Shown here in pieces: positions 34,741 to 44,123 of a stretch of DNA of 64,000 nucleotides. Origin of the DNA: Allocoleopsis franciscana PCC 7113 (GTDB lineage Bacteria; Cyanobacteriota; Cyanobacteriia; Cyanobacteriales; Coleofasciculaceae); NCBI RefSeq assembly GCF_000317515.1, contig NC_019738.1, positions 3,622,001-3,686,000 on the forward strand. Direction: 5' to 3'. The notes under the pieces were generated by a model. The model was not told the DNA's origin. It saw only the letters and a list, made by a program, of their open reading frames with translations, and made no database searches. Positions within the stretch are counted from its first letter, which is position 1. Each line of letters starts with the position of its first letter. The translations under genes and the position numbers were made by a program.

Positions 34741-35055
34741 TTGAGAACATTCAAAGCGAACCAGCGCAAAGCCAACAACCACAGGGCTTCAGGACGGCGT
34801 ATCGCCCAAGAAATTGAAATTATTCGCGCTGCACTCAAACGACGCGGCTACCGCATCCGCAAGCAACCCAAACAAGCTGCTTGGGCTGTTTACGTCACCG
34901 ATGACAAATTCTACCTGTTGACCTATCAACCCGCCCCTATCAGTGCTTGGGTGCTTCACCCGCAAGATAACGATTCCACCCGCGCCACCCTCTCCAACCT
35001 CATTCAACGTGCATTAACCAAACAACCCGCAGGCAATACCAGGAGGAATTCATGA
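34741..35055 (+). CDS. Small basic hypothetical protein
   Basis: 104 residues from TTG; no ATG lies early in the frame. The N-terminus is highly basic (KANQRKANNHRASGRRIAQE), then EIEIIRAALKRRGYRIRKQP and a beta-rich AAWAVYVTDDKFYLLTYQ. It may bind nucleic acid. Its TGA overlaps the next ATG (ATGA). Unknown family. Confidence 0.5.
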   Translation: MRTFKANQRKANNHRASGRRIAQEIEIIRAALKRRGYRIRKQPKQAAWAVYVTDDKFYLLTYQPAPISAWVLHPQDNDSTRATLSNLIQRALTKQPAGNTRRNS

Positions 35056-35261
35056 CTACTTACCTCGAACGATTAAGTCCTTGGTGCCTCGTCAGACTTC
35101 TTCCCAAAATGCAGCGACTTACTGTTGGTCGTTTTCGTCGCTGGAATGATGCCCACGAACATATGCGATGTTCTTGTTCAGAGGATAGGCGATCGCATGA
35201 ACTTGGGCAGGCGAATGCCAAAGATTTTTCTTTTCCCCCTTTAATCAGCCGGCGCTCATAG
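35052..35261 (+). CDS. Small hypothetical protein, last gene of the accessory cluster
   Basis: 69 residues; the ATG overlaps the preceding stop and follows AGGAGGAATTC, a strong ribosome site. The start TTYLERLSPWCLVRLLPKMQ, then RLTVGRFRRWNDAHEHMR, looks like a conserved small protein. The remainder (CSCSEDRRSHELGQ onward) looks unlike it, so the 3' end may be truncated. Function unknown. Confidence 0.55.
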   Translation: MTTYLERLSPWCLVRLLPKMQRLTVGRFRRWNDAHEHMRCSCSEDRRSHELGQANAKDFSFPPLISRRS

Positions 35262-35276
35262 AGGGGGTTAGGGGGT

Positions 35277-36590
35277 CTAAAGCGTTAACGATTGCGGATC
35301 GGTTTCAATCAACTTCGCCAAGTCTTGCAGGAACGCTGCCGCATCAGCACCGTAAATAATCCGGTGGTCACAAGTGATATTCACCTGCATCTGACGCCGC
35401 ACACCCATCATTCCCTCCTCCGTTGCCACAACGCTAGGACGTGATGCCCCGATCGCCAAAATTGACCCTTGTCCTGGCGGTAAAATAGCATCAAAACGGT
35501 CAACCCCAAACATGCCCAAATTGGACAGCGTGAAGGTACCAGAGCTATATTCCTCCGGCTGCAACTGCTTGAGTCTGGCACGTTCTACCAAGTCTTTCCA
35601 ATTGCGAGATAGGGAATAAATATCAACTTGGTCAGCTTGTTGTAAGACCGGCGTAATCAGTCCTCCACCAGGCATTGCCACCGCGACGGCAATATTGATG
35701 GAACTGTGATACTGAATGCCCTGTTCTACACAACTGGCATTGACCAAAGGATGTTTTTGTAACGTAACCGCCACGGCCTTAGCCAGCAGTGCCGTCATCG
35801 TCACGCCTTTGGTCTTGATTTTTTTGTATAACTTATCCAGCTCATCGGTTGTAATGGTATAGCCAACGTGGAAGGTAGGCACCTGAAGGCTGGCAACCAT
35901 ATTCCGTACCACCGCATTTTGCAGCGTATTAAACGGTACGGTTTCACCCAAGGCAGCAACAGGAACCGCTGGGGTGGGGGCTGGACGAGGTGCAGGGGTA
36001 GTTGGCGCGGGGGTTGAGGTTGGTTTCGGTGCTGTTGTCGTCGCGGCAGGCGTAGCGGCAGGAGTACTCCCTTTCCCGGCGGCGGCTTCCACATCCTCGG
36101 CAATAACCCGCCCATAGGGGCCACTGCCTTTGAGGCTGTTGAGATCGACGCGGAGTTCCTTGGCTAACTTGCGAGCGCGAGGTGAGGCGACAATCCGTCC
36201 ATTGCGAGGGCTGGGTGTATCTTGAGCCGCCACTGGGGCAGCCTCTACTTGTCCAGGCGTCGGTGTGGGTACCGAGTCTTTTTGAGGGGTGGAAACAGCA
36301 GTACCCTGGCTGGATTGAGCCGCTTGTTGTTTAACTTGCTCAATTTCAGCTTCCGATTCTGCCAAAAGTGCGATCGCCGCCCCTACGGGAGCTGATTCAC
36401 CAGCCGGTACCGTGATCACAGCCAGATAACCTTCATAGAAGGACTCAACGTCCATATCTGCCTTATCTGACTCAACCACCACCACCGTTTCGCCTTTCTC
36501 AACTCGGTCCCCTGGAGATTTTACCCAAGAGACTATTTTGCCTTCGGTCATTGTGGAACTGAGGGCGGGCATGAAAACTTCGTGGATCAT
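35277..36590 (-). CDS. pdhC: Pyruvate dehydrogenase E2, dihydrolipoamide acetyltransferase
   Basis: 437 residues from the ATG giving MIHEVFMPALSSTMTEGKIV; a start 87 bp upstream is not needed. One lipoyl domain (lipoylated Lys in VVESDKADMDVES, about residues 5-75), an Ala/Pro linker, a peripheral-subunit-binding domain (ASPRARKLAKELRVDLNSLK), a second Ala/Pro/Thr linker, and the catalytic domain with the His-containing CDHRIIYGADAAAFL end. It transfers acetyl groups to CoA in the cytoplasmic pyruvate dehydrogenase complex. The E1 and E3 genes are elsewhere, as is common in cyanobacteria. Confidence 0.93.
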   Translation of the reverse strand: MIHEVFMPALSSTMTEGKIVSWVKSPGDRVEKGETVVVVESDKADMDVESFYEGYLAVITVPAGESAPVGAAIALLAESEAEIEQVKQQAAQSSQGTAVSTPQKDSVPTPTPGQVEAAPVAAQDTPSPRNGRIVASPRARKLAKELRVDLNSLKGSGPYGRVIAEDVEAAAGKGSTPAATPAATTTAPKPTSTPAPTTPAPRPAPTPAVPVAALGETVPFNTLQNAVVRNMVASLQVPTFHVGYTITTDELDKLYKKIKTKGVTMTALLAKAVAVTLQKHPLVNASCVEQGIQYHSSINIAVAVAMPGGGLITPVLQQADQVDIYSLSRNWKDLVERARLKQLQPEEYSSGTFTLSNLGMFGVDRFDAILPPGQGSILAIGASRPSVVATEEGMMGVRRQMQVNITCDHRIIYGADAAAFLQDLAKLIETDPQSLTL

Positions 36591-36888
36591 GAGGTGGTTT
36601 TCCGAATCAATTGAGCTAAGGCGAACAAGAATTTTTGCCAGATTGCATTGTAGCCTGAGGAACGGCTCTAGAACCATTGAGTCTTCACAGTTCTTGGAGA
36701 AGCTGTACCCCAGATCGCATTTCTAACACTTAGCAGCCGAAATCGCCAAGAGATCTATATTGATTTTTGCCACAAGCCGAAACGGGGAGACAATTATACG
36801 AAGTTGCGTTCAAAGGGGATAGATCAGAAACAGCAGGGGAGCTGGGGAGCTGGGGAAAAAGTCTGCTATCTTTGACTGCAACTTGGTA

Positions 36889-37929
36889 TTAGCTGATTTT
36901 TCGCCCCTGATAGCGAGGGAGTGATGGATCAATTTCTTTAGTCCAAGCTTCGATGCCACCTTGGACTTTGGTTCCGGCAATCCCAGCCTTCTGTAGCAGT
37001 ACTAAAGCACGGGCAGAGGGTTTGCCAGTCGTGCAGTAAGCCAAGAGTTTACGACCTTTAAGCTGGGACTTAATGGCGTTAATGCCTTTGCCTTGTTCTA
37101 TGTCTTGTAGAGGCAGCGAGACGGCACCGGGGATGTGTGAAAATTTGTATTCATCGGGCGTGCGAACATCGACCAACAGGTAATTTTCCTGCTTGCTGTT
37201 CATGAGTTTCTTGAGTTGCTGTACACTCATGACTGGCTCAGACGCTTCTTGAATCGCATCGCCGATGATCGGTAAATCTGAGGCCACAGCTAAAGGCACT
37301 CCCGCTTGGATCACAGGTCGTAGTAAGTCCGAGTTGTAGCGTACCGCTCCTACAGCACCCACAGCGCCCAAGGCGAGAGCTACACCACAACCGGATAACC
37401 AGCGTTGTTTGGGCACTCGCTTATTGGCCAAACTTAACTTAATTTCGGGGATGTCTTTACGCACGTATGTGGGAAGACTTGGGTCGATGTAATCTCTCCA
37501 GGCATCAATCCCACCCGTAATATTGGTGGCTTTGATACCTGCTTGTTGTAGGCGAAAGACACTGTGGGCTGAGCGAATTCCAGCTCTACACAAAATGAGG
37601 ACTTGTATTTCTTCGTTGGGATGATGCTGTTGTTTGTCTTGAATGAGTTTTTTGATTTTTGCTAATGCTGCACCCGATTTAATTTGTGGATAAGGAATCA
37701 GGAACCACTCTCCTGGTAGGTGAGCAATGTTAAATTCGCTGTTGTAGCGCACATCAATCAGTAAGAGATTGGTGGCGTTTTTCGTCAAAAGTTGCTGGAG
37801 TTGTTGGACGCTCATCTGAGGGACTTGCGTTTGCACAAACCGATTGCCGACGACGGGAAGTTGGGTAAGTTTGCCAACGGGATTGCCTTGGGGGATGAAG
37901 TTGGATAAATTCGTGCGAACGTCGAGCAT
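36889..37929 (-). CDS. Double rhodanese-domain membrane protein
   Basis: 346 residues. Rhodanese domain 1 (about 40-150) has active-site loop LCRAGIRS; domain 2 (about 230-340) has YCTTGKPS. Between them is a hydrophobic segment (GVALALGAVGAVGAV) that could anchor the protein. Rhodaneses carry sulfur on the loop Cys. The second half, including the hydrophobic segment, is paralogous to the 40.3-kb protein. Confidence 0.85.
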   Translation of the reverse strand: MLDVRTNLSNFIPQGNPVGKLTQLPVVGNRFVQTQVPQMSVQQLQQLLTKNATNLLLIDVRYNSEFNIAHLPGEWFLIPYPQIKSGAALAKIKKLIQDKQQHHPNEEIQVLILCRAGIRSAHSVFRLQQAGIKATNITGGIDAWRDYIDPSLPTYVRKDIPEIKLSLANKRVPKQRWLSGCGVALALGAVGAVGAVRYNSDLLRPVIQAGVPLAVASDLPIIGDAIQEASEPVMSVQQLKKLMNSKQENYLLVDVRTPDEYKFSHIPGAVSLPLQDIEQGKGINAIKSQLKGRKLLAYCTTGKPSARALVLLQKAGIAGTKVQGGIEAWTKEIDPSLPRYQGRKIS

Positions 37930-38715
37930 GATTGTTGCTTTCCTTTGTTCTCTCTATCCTGTCTAAATCGCAATTGCAGTTTGGTAATGCTTACCCAGGT
38001 GTTTTGCAGTTAATGAACAAAAAAACTTATTGGTTGCTGTTATTCCTGCAAAATTAGCTGACTACATTGGGACAATGTAGAGTATTTTTAGCGGGGTTTA
38101 AAGGATTAATTAGCTTTAAATCCCAATGTTTAAATCCTGGCTTGAAAAAATATTTATTGAGAGTTTTTCATCAAAAAGCGAGGATTATTTGACTAAAATA
38201 GAAGAATATCATTCCGAGATAAAACTCAAATTAGGTCACGCGTTTCTGTCATAACCATAGGTTACCTGAGTATCCGAAAAAGTTATAATTCTTCGATAAA
38301 TAATTATTTCAGCTTTAAATTAAAAATCGATTCTTAAAGTTACGATGAACTCATCAACCCAGGAGATAGGATTCCAGAGCTTCTTCCACTTGGCGTGAAT
38401 CCTACTTATCTCAACTTTAGATTCACCCGTCAGTGAAACCGATACTTGCTCTCAGTTTTCGCAGATGGTTTCCTCTCCCCGTAGCTCCAGCCTGGTTAGC
38501 GACAGCATCGCTAATTGAGTAGACGGTTTGATAGTAAAGATATGTTAAAAATATAGATTAAATTAACAAGCCATTCCTGATGTGCTATTGACTCAAACCG
38601 TAAGTTAAATTATCCGATCTACAAACTTCGTCAACGTTGCAATTGAAACATGACAAAGCTCTATTCGGTTATTTATTTTTATTTCCCTTATTGAACAGCT
38701 CTGCTGTTAAGTGTT
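37930..38715. other. Long gene-free intergenic region
   Basis: About 790 bp without a credible reading frame, AT-rich. An imperfect inverted repeat with arms at 38363-38374 (GAGATAGGATTC) and 38397-38412 could fold into a hairpin. The rest should hold divergent promoters for the rhodanese and lipoprotein genes; no operator is recognisable. Confidence 0.5.
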
Positions 38716-39291
38716 ATGTCTGGTCAGTTGAAAAATTCTCTCGTGCTGCTAGCCAGTGTGGCGATCACCCTGAGTGCTTGCAATCGCGTCAATGTGGAGT
38801 CGAGGAACATCGAAGGGAATCGCTCAGAGCTAACCCCTCAGGAAACAACACCTGTGAAGAGTCCCTCACCCCTTGTGACACCTAGCCCCATATTGAGTCA
38901 GGACAAGTCGGAAATTAAGACTTCTAGCGCTAGCGTAAAGGTTAATCGAGAAAACTACAAACCCATTGCCCTTACTCAGTTAACGAAAAATGAAGCTCTC
39001 ACCGGTGAGGAACCCAAAGCGATCGCCCTAGCGGCTTTCGGTGATGTTGACTCCGAGGGAGGTTCACGAGACGTAAAAGTCGAGTATCCGCAACCCGATC
39101 GCGCCGTTGTAATCATTACCCAAACCGGTGTTGCGGATGATTCGGTGCGGGCAATTCGGTATCGAGCTGAACTAGTCCCTACCTCAAAATCCCAGACGGG
39201 CAAGCAGTGGAAGATCGTGTGGGCTGGCTCTCAGTTTACCTGTCAACGGGGGCGCGGTCATCAAGATTGGTCAATAAAGCTTTGCTCTTGA
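38716..39291 (+). CDS. Hypothetical lipoprotein
   Basis: 191 residues. A hydrophobic signal ends in lipobox LSAC. A Ser/Thr/Pro/Lys linker is followed by a compact C-terminal domain (EEPKAIALAAFGDVDSEGGS; AVVIITQTGVADDSVRAIRY; WKIVWAGSQFTCQRGRGH). Family not recognised. A diverged copy of the last ~80 bp of this gene lies near 41.1 kb. Confidence 0.65.
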   Translation: MSGQLKNSLVLLASVAITLSACNRVNVESRNIEGNRSELTPQETTPVKSPSPLVTPSPILSQDKSEIKTSSASVKVNRENYKPIALTQLTKNEALTGEEPKAIALAAFGDVDSEGGSRDVKVEYPQPDRAVVIITQTGVADDSVRAIRYRAELVPTSKSQTGKQWKIVWAGSQFTCQRGRGHQDWSIKLCS

Positions 39292-39297
39292 TATTCC

Positions 39298-40107
39298 TCA
39301 CTTGAGGCTGCGCTGCTTACCGTATTCACGAGCTTTTTGGATTAGCTCTAAAATATCTGAACGGCTTGATTCCGGTGAGTCCTTGGGAAAAAACAGCCCT
39401 TGTAAACCATAACCGATTAATCCCCCATATTCTCTAAAGACGAGAAAAGTTTCATCCTTAAAGCCTAGGTAAGAAGGCAGGGGAGTCGTATAGGGAATTA
39501 CGGTAAAACCATTAGCACGGAACACAAGCATTGAGCGCAGCATGTGAGGTTCGTCCGTAACCAATATAATTCGCTGAACTCCCCGTGATTGTAAGATGGC
39601 GGCTGAGAAAGTTGCATTTTCTGCTGTAGTTAACGAGCAATTTTCTCCATCTATCGATTGCGGAGAAATCCCTTTTGCCTTCAGTTGCTCTATCATACTA
39701 GGAGCATCAGCAATCCCGCTCACAAAAATCTGCGGTGCTTGCCCATTATTCCAAAGTTTAGCCGCCAGATTGACTCTGTAGTCATAAAATTCTCCTCCCC
39801 CCCGTCCTAGCACTACAATTGCATCGGCTTTTGCTCCGGGGTCAGTTGGCAGGAAAACCACTAATAATTTAGAAGAGAAAAGAATAAATAAGGGAAAAAT
39901 AGCTGTAAAAATAAATAAAAACCAATAAAACTTCCGATTTTTTAATTTATGCTTCCATGTCCTATATTTAATTAACCACAGAATTACGAAAAAAACGAAT
40001 AGAGCTAGAGCCAATAAAAGAGGCTGATTCAGCCATTCAATCTGCCACCAAGGAATAAAAATTGGCAGTTTATTTAGTGTGCGTTCACATAAATTTGAAT
40101 CAAACAT
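39298..40107 (-). CDS. YdcF family protein (DUF218)
   Basis: 269 residues. Two N-terminal membrane helices (about 20-45 and 58-85) precede a DUF218 domain: ADAIVVLGRGGGEFYDYRVN, APQIFVSGIADAP, NCSLTTAENATFSAAIL and ILVTDEPHMLRSMLVFRANG. E. coli YdcF binds AdoMet and relatives are linked to envelope functions; the activity here is unknown. It converges on the 38.7-kb lipoprotein gene, 6 bp apart. Confidence 0.85.
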   Translation of the reverse strand: MFDSNLCERTLNKLPIFIPWWQIEWLNQPLLLALALFVFFVILWLIKYRTWKHKLKNRKFYWFLFIFTAIFPLFILFSSKLLVVFLPTDPGAKADAIVVLGRGGGEFYDYRVNLAAKLWNNGQAPQIFVSGIADAPSMIEQLKAKGISPQSIDGENCSLTTAENATFSAAILQSRGVQRIILVTDEPHMLRSMLVFRANGFTVIPYTTPLPSYLGFKDETFLVFREYGGLIGYGLQGLFFPKDSPESSRSDILELIQKAREYGKQRSLK

Positions 40108-40281
40108 TCACAACTGTAGTAAAGTTGTCATGAGTCATTTATAGCACTTCCAATTTTAGATGACTACATCAACATCCATCGATAAATCTCTCTAACTCTT
40201 ACTTCCAAGGGGATAAAGACTAATTTTAGAAAAGGGGAAAAAGGACGATTTCCTTGTCCTTTTTCCCTCAAGTGACAACCC

Positions 40282-40842
40282 TTACCAATTGTTGCGCGGG
40301 AGGGAGGGATCTATTTTTTCTGTCCATTCCTTAATCCCGCCAGAATATTGAATGCCTTCAACTCCTGCCTCCTGAAGCCTAACTAGCGCCACCCCAGATC
40401 GGTAACCATGAGTGCAGTAAGCAATCAAACGACGACCATTAAGCATGGATTTAACTTTTTGGATGCCGGAACCTGCCTCAATTTCTGTCAGAGGTACAAG
40501 AACCGACCCAGGAATATGAGAAAGTTTGTACTCCTCAGGAGTCCGGACATCTAAGATGAGGTAATTTTTATCCTTGCTATCAATTAATTGCTTGAGTTCT
40601 TGAGCACTAATTTGGGGTGTCTCTGCCCGTTTAATGGCATAATCCACGAAGCCTACATTTGATGCCCACTTGACAGGCACCCCAGCTTTAATCACAGGGA
40701 TGAGTAAATCTGGGTTGTGACGCACAGCGGCGAGAGCACCAAAAGCTCCTAAGGCAAGAGCTACACCAACACCGTATAACCAGAGTTTCTTGCTCGGACG
40801 CTGCTTGGTCTGGGTAAGCTGATTTTCTAGGGTATTTTTCAT
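40282..40842 (-). CDS. Membrane-anchored rhodanese-domain protein
   Basis: 186 residues. An N-terminal hydrophobic segment (GVGVALALGAFGALAAV) followed by RHNPDLLIPVIKAGVPV leads into one rhodanese domain with loop YCTHGYRSG and the end GGIKEWTEKIDPSLPR. Every part matches the C-terminal half of the 36.9-kb double-rhodanese protein, so one probably arose from the other by duplication. Probable sulfurtransferase at the membrane. Confidence 0.85.
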   Translation of the reverse strand: MKNTLENQLTQTKQRPSKKLWLYGVGVALALGAFGALAAVRHNPDLLIPVIKAGVPVKWASNVGFVDYAIKRAETPQISAQELKQLIDSKDKNYLILDVRTPEEYKLSHIPGSVLVPLTEIEAGSGIQKVKSMLNGRRLIAYCTHGYRSGVALVRLQEAGVEGIQYSGGIKEWTEKIDPSLPRNNW

Positions 40843-41422
40843 GAAATACTGGAGTAGGTAAGGGGGAGATTTCTTGTCTCCAAGCTTGGCAGCTATGGAT
40901 CAAGCCAAAAGGGTTTTGCCTAGATATATTCTAAGAGATTCAAATAAAGAGCAAAATTTTACCGAAAATTCTTATTTAGGGCTTTAAAAAATTTAGTGGT
41001 TTTTAAAGTGTGAGTGAAGTAACCAATCGGCAAGACTCTTTTAAGTTTTCCCAGTTTTTTTATTTGCCCACTGGGGCAGATCGTGCAGAAAGGTTCCCAG
41101 TTTACCTGTCAACCGGGGTGAGGTTATCAAGATGGGTCAATGAGGCTTTGCTCTTGACCTGCTCTTGCTTTTTTCTTTGCAGATGACCCTGAATCGAATG
41201 ACACTTTGTTATGACAATCAAGGAATGATCGCCAAGCGGGACGCTGTCCGGTGGAAACCGGAACTTGAGGGCTACCCTAGTGGAACACAGTCCGCAAATA
41301 AAGGTTTATTTCTCATCCTAGGGACAGAGTTGAGGAGTGTTCCGACTCTCTGATCGTCGTGCCATTCGACCCTGCGTAATTGAAGGCGTACTCCAACGAT
41401 CGCCCCGCTCTATTCGCACAAC
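40843..41422. other. Intergenic region holding a duplicated gene tail
   Basis: No supported gene; a 62-codon frame at 41.17 kb is unconvincing. About 41079-41159 is a diverged copy of the last ~80 bp of the 38.7-kb lipoprotein gene (shared CAGTTTACCTGTCAAC and GGCTTTGCTCTTGA-like words, several substitutions). Near 41.25 kb CCGGTGGAAACCGG could form a short stem with a GGAA (GNRA-type) loop. Confidence 0.6.
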
Positions 41423-41872
41423 CTAAACGTCACCCCGAATTTCTTCTACAACTCCATCCCGTAGAAGAATTTCTACATTCATTTTTCGCACCAGGTTATC
41501 TCCCAGTTCAACACGGAAATAACTTTCCATCTGACCTTGATTCACTTCTTGATCCAGCTCGAGCATCTGTACTTGTTGTAGTTGCTGGAGCTGCTGATTT
41601 TTTTGCTCTAGCAGTTCACTTTTCTTTTGATTGACCTGCATTTGAATATTTTCGATTTGTTGCGCCATCTGAGGTCCTGGCGGTTGCAAGGTTTGTTTTT
41701 GAATTTCTGCGATCGCTCGTTGCCCTTGCATATCGAGCTGTTGTAGCTGGGAGTCAATTTGGTTAATTTGCGCCTGAAGTTGTTGCTGAACTTCTTCCTT
41801 CCATCGGGGGGTGACGATGGCTTTAATGTTAATCGGTCGCTTTAACAGCAAGTTTGACTTAAATTCGTCCAT
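41423..41872 (-). CDS. YlqD family protein
   Basis: 149 residues. A short N-terminal strand region (LLLKRPINIKAIVTPRWKEE) leads into a long Gln-rich coiled coil (about 25-110). A C-terminal beta part then has YFRVELGDNLVRKMNVEILL and DGVVEEIRG. This is the YlqD layout; the family is widespread in cyanobacteria and firmicutes with no known function. Confidence 0.8.
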   Translation of the reverse strand: MDEFKSNLLLKRPINIKAIVTPRWKEEVQQQLQAQINQIDSQLQQLDMQGQRAIAEIQKQTLQPPGPQMAQQIENIQMQVNQKKSELLEQKNQQLQQLQQVQMLELDQEVNQGQMESYFRVELGDNLVRKMNVEILLRDGVVEEIRGDV

Positions 41873-41977
41873 ATATGTTGCGCTCGGTAGATCTAAAGGT
41901 TAAATGATTTGAAGTTTCCTACTTTGCAGGAGAATCGATCAGAGAGTTTTAGACAACTCTCTCCTTTTTCACCTGAA

Positions 41978-43996
41978 TCAGGCAAACATCCCGATAATAA
42001 TATCGTGATAACGTTCCATAACAACGGGTCGCCGGATTTTCAAGGTTTGAGTCATCATGCCATTTTCCAGAGAAAATGGTTCTAAAATCAACTCAAAAGA
42101 GCCAATCCGGTCATCAGGGCGATAACCTGGGCGATTTTTGACCTCTCGGTTTAGTTCGCTACGGAATAAGCTCTGAACCTCTTTACTCTGAAGGTCAATA
42201 GCTGTCCGGAACTCCTCTGGTGGTGCGGCAGACTGAGGGGACACAGCATCAGGGAGACGCAGGTTAAGATTTTGAGCGGCAGCCCACTGTTGTAAGGCTT
42301 CGAGATTAGGAACAATTAATGCACCGAGCGATCGCTGGTCTTGACCCACTAACATAATCTGATCGATATAAGCACTGCGTATGCAAGCATCTTCAATCGG
42401 CTGCGGCTCAATATTTTCACCATTGGTTAAGACAATCGTGTCCTTGGCCCGACCGGTCAGCACCAGGTGATTTTCCGGTGTCACCCAACCCAAATCCCCC
42501 GTATCAAACCAACCGTCGGCATCAATTGCTTTGGCCGTGGCTTCCGGTTTTTTATAATAGCCTTGCATTACTTGTGGACCCCGTACCATGACTAAACCCT
42601 GCTGTCCTTGAGGCAGAAGTTGACGAGTTTCGGGGTTAACAATCCGAATTTCTGTACCGGGCATGGGTGGGCCTGAACTATAGCGCAAGTTCCGCCAAGG
42701 ACGGCGCACGTTGGTCACAGGAGAGGTTTCTGTCAAACCGTAGCCCACCAACACTTCTACCCCAATAATCTCAAAAAAGTCGTCCAAGTGCCTTGCCAGG
42801 GAACCACCACCGCTAATGACGATCTTAATTTGTCCGCCGGTGGCTTCGCGGACTTTTTGATAAACGATCTTGTTTGCTAGTTGATGAACCGGCCAGAGGA
42901 CAGTGGCTTGGACACGGGCTTTTAGTCGTTCGATGGCGGAGGGTTGGAGGTTGCCTAAGCTCAATCCCTGCGCTAGTCGCCGTGCCTCAATGTAACGTTT
43001 ACTTACGTTCAGGAAGTTTTGTACCAATCGCTGCTTATTGGCAGGCTGTTCGCGGAACTGCTTTTGCACGCCTTCGTAAATGGATTCCCACAGTCGTGGT
43101 ACACCGACCATCAATTGGGGTTTAAATTCTCTCAGGTCTTTTTTGACGTTGCGTAAATTCGTATAAATCTGCGTGCAACCTTGGGAAAGGATGAAATACT
43201 CAACCGCTCGCTCGTAGGCGTGCCAACTCGGAAGGATGGAAAGAACTTTATCGCCCGGTTCTGGTAACCATACGGAACCAATGTTTACAACTTGATGTAG
43301 CAAGTTCCCATGAGTCAGCATGACGCCCTTGGGCTTGCCGGTGGTACCAGAGGTGTAGAGTAGGGTGGCTAAAGTATCCCGATGGTGGATAACACTCGTT
43401 AGGGGGTGGGATGCCCCGGCTGCCATTAACTGGGCGTAGTTGATAATCTTCAGCGTTTCGCCTTCCGGCGGCTGTTCTTCGGAGAGGAGAATCACCCAAC
43501 CAATGGGAAGAGAGTCTAAGCGATCGCGCAAACTTTTCAGCAAGGCGAGGTTTTCCACCACTAAACCGATGCTACCGCTATCTTCCAGGATATAGAGTAG
43601 TTCTTCTCGGTCTGCCTGAGCGCTACGCACAGCATTTGCCGCCCCTGCTGTAATGATGCCCTGATCGGCAATCATCCATCGGGGACTGTTGTCGGCAAAC
43701 AGAGCAATCCGAGTCGGAAGTCCTGTTTCATCCAATTCTGTCTTGAACCCCAGTGATTGCAACCCAGCCGCAAATTGCTGAATCTGCTGATATAACTGGG
43801 CATAGGTGAGGGACGAAGGTTTAGCACCAAGCGCTCCGACACCATGAGGGTCTTGGAGAGCAACAATATTCTTAAAGCGTTGAGCAGCAAGAGGCCAAAT
43901 TTCAGGAAGGGACTGCACGGAAGAATAATCGGCAGCACGTTTGAGGTTATTACTTTCTTCTGGAGTGAGGCGGTAAGCGGTGCGATGGTTCGACAT
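41978..43996 (-). CDS. aas: Acyl-ACP synthetase / long-chain acyl-CoA synthetase
   Basis: 672 residues, typical of the cyanobacterial AAS. Adenylation motifs: LLYTSGTTGKPKGVMLTHGN (AMP/phosphate loop), GYGLTETSPV, DGWFDTGDLGWV and the C-terminal KDTIVLTNGENIEPQPIED. In cyanobacteria this single enzyme activates recycled or imported free fatty acids, mainly to acyl-ACP. It is probably peripheral at the membrane. An insertion near residues 320-390 fits the long-chain subfamily. Confidence 0.9.
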   Translation of the reverse strand: MSNHRTAYRLTPEESNNLKRAADYSSVQSLPEIWPLAAQRFKNIVALQDPHGVGALGAKPSSLTYAQLYQQIQQFAAGLQSLGFKTELDETGLPTRIALFADNSPRWMIADQGIITAGAANAVRSAQADREELLYILEDSGSIGLVVENLALLKSLRDRLDSLPIGWVILLSEEQPPEGETLKIINYAQLMAAGASHPLTSVIHHRDTLATLLYTSGTTGKPKGVMLTHGNLLHQVVNIGSVWLPEPGDKVLSILPSWHAYERAVEYFILSQGCTQIYTNLRNVKKDLREFKPQLMVGVPRLWESIYEGVQKQFREQPANKQRLVQNFLNVSKRYIEARRLAQGLSLGNLQPSAIERLKARVQATVLWPVHQLANKIVYQKVREATGGQIKIVISGGGSLARHLDDFFEIIGVEVLVGYGLTETSPVTNVRRPWRNLRYSSGPPMPGTEIRIVNPETRQLLPQGQQGLVMVRGPQVMQGYYKKPEATAKAIDADGWFDTGDLGWVTPENHLVLTGRAKDTIVLTNGENIEPQPIEDACIRSAYIDQIMLVGQDQRSLGALIVPNLEALQQWAAAQNLNLRLPDAVSPQSAAPPEEFRTAIDLQSKEVQSLFRSELNREVKNRPGYRPDDRIGSFELILEPFSLENGMMTQTLKIRRPVVMERYHDIIIGMFA

Positions 43997-44123
43997 AACT
44001 CAATTCCCTGAATAGTCGATTGCTTGTGTTTTTACCATACTCTTGTGCTACGCCAGAATAGATCTTTTGAGAGGACAGTATTGATTCTGCCACTCGTGCC
44101 CGTAAAAACTAAAGGGAATTCCG

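Noticed and set aside
41245-41262. Short CCGGT-GGAA-ACCGG stem considered as part of a riboswitch or small RNA
   Set aside because: A single GNRA-type hairpin without the conserved boxes of any riboswitch I know.
41165-41353. 62-codon frame after the duplicated gene tail
   Set aside because: No recognisable domain and no ribosome site; its neighbourhood is decayed DNA.
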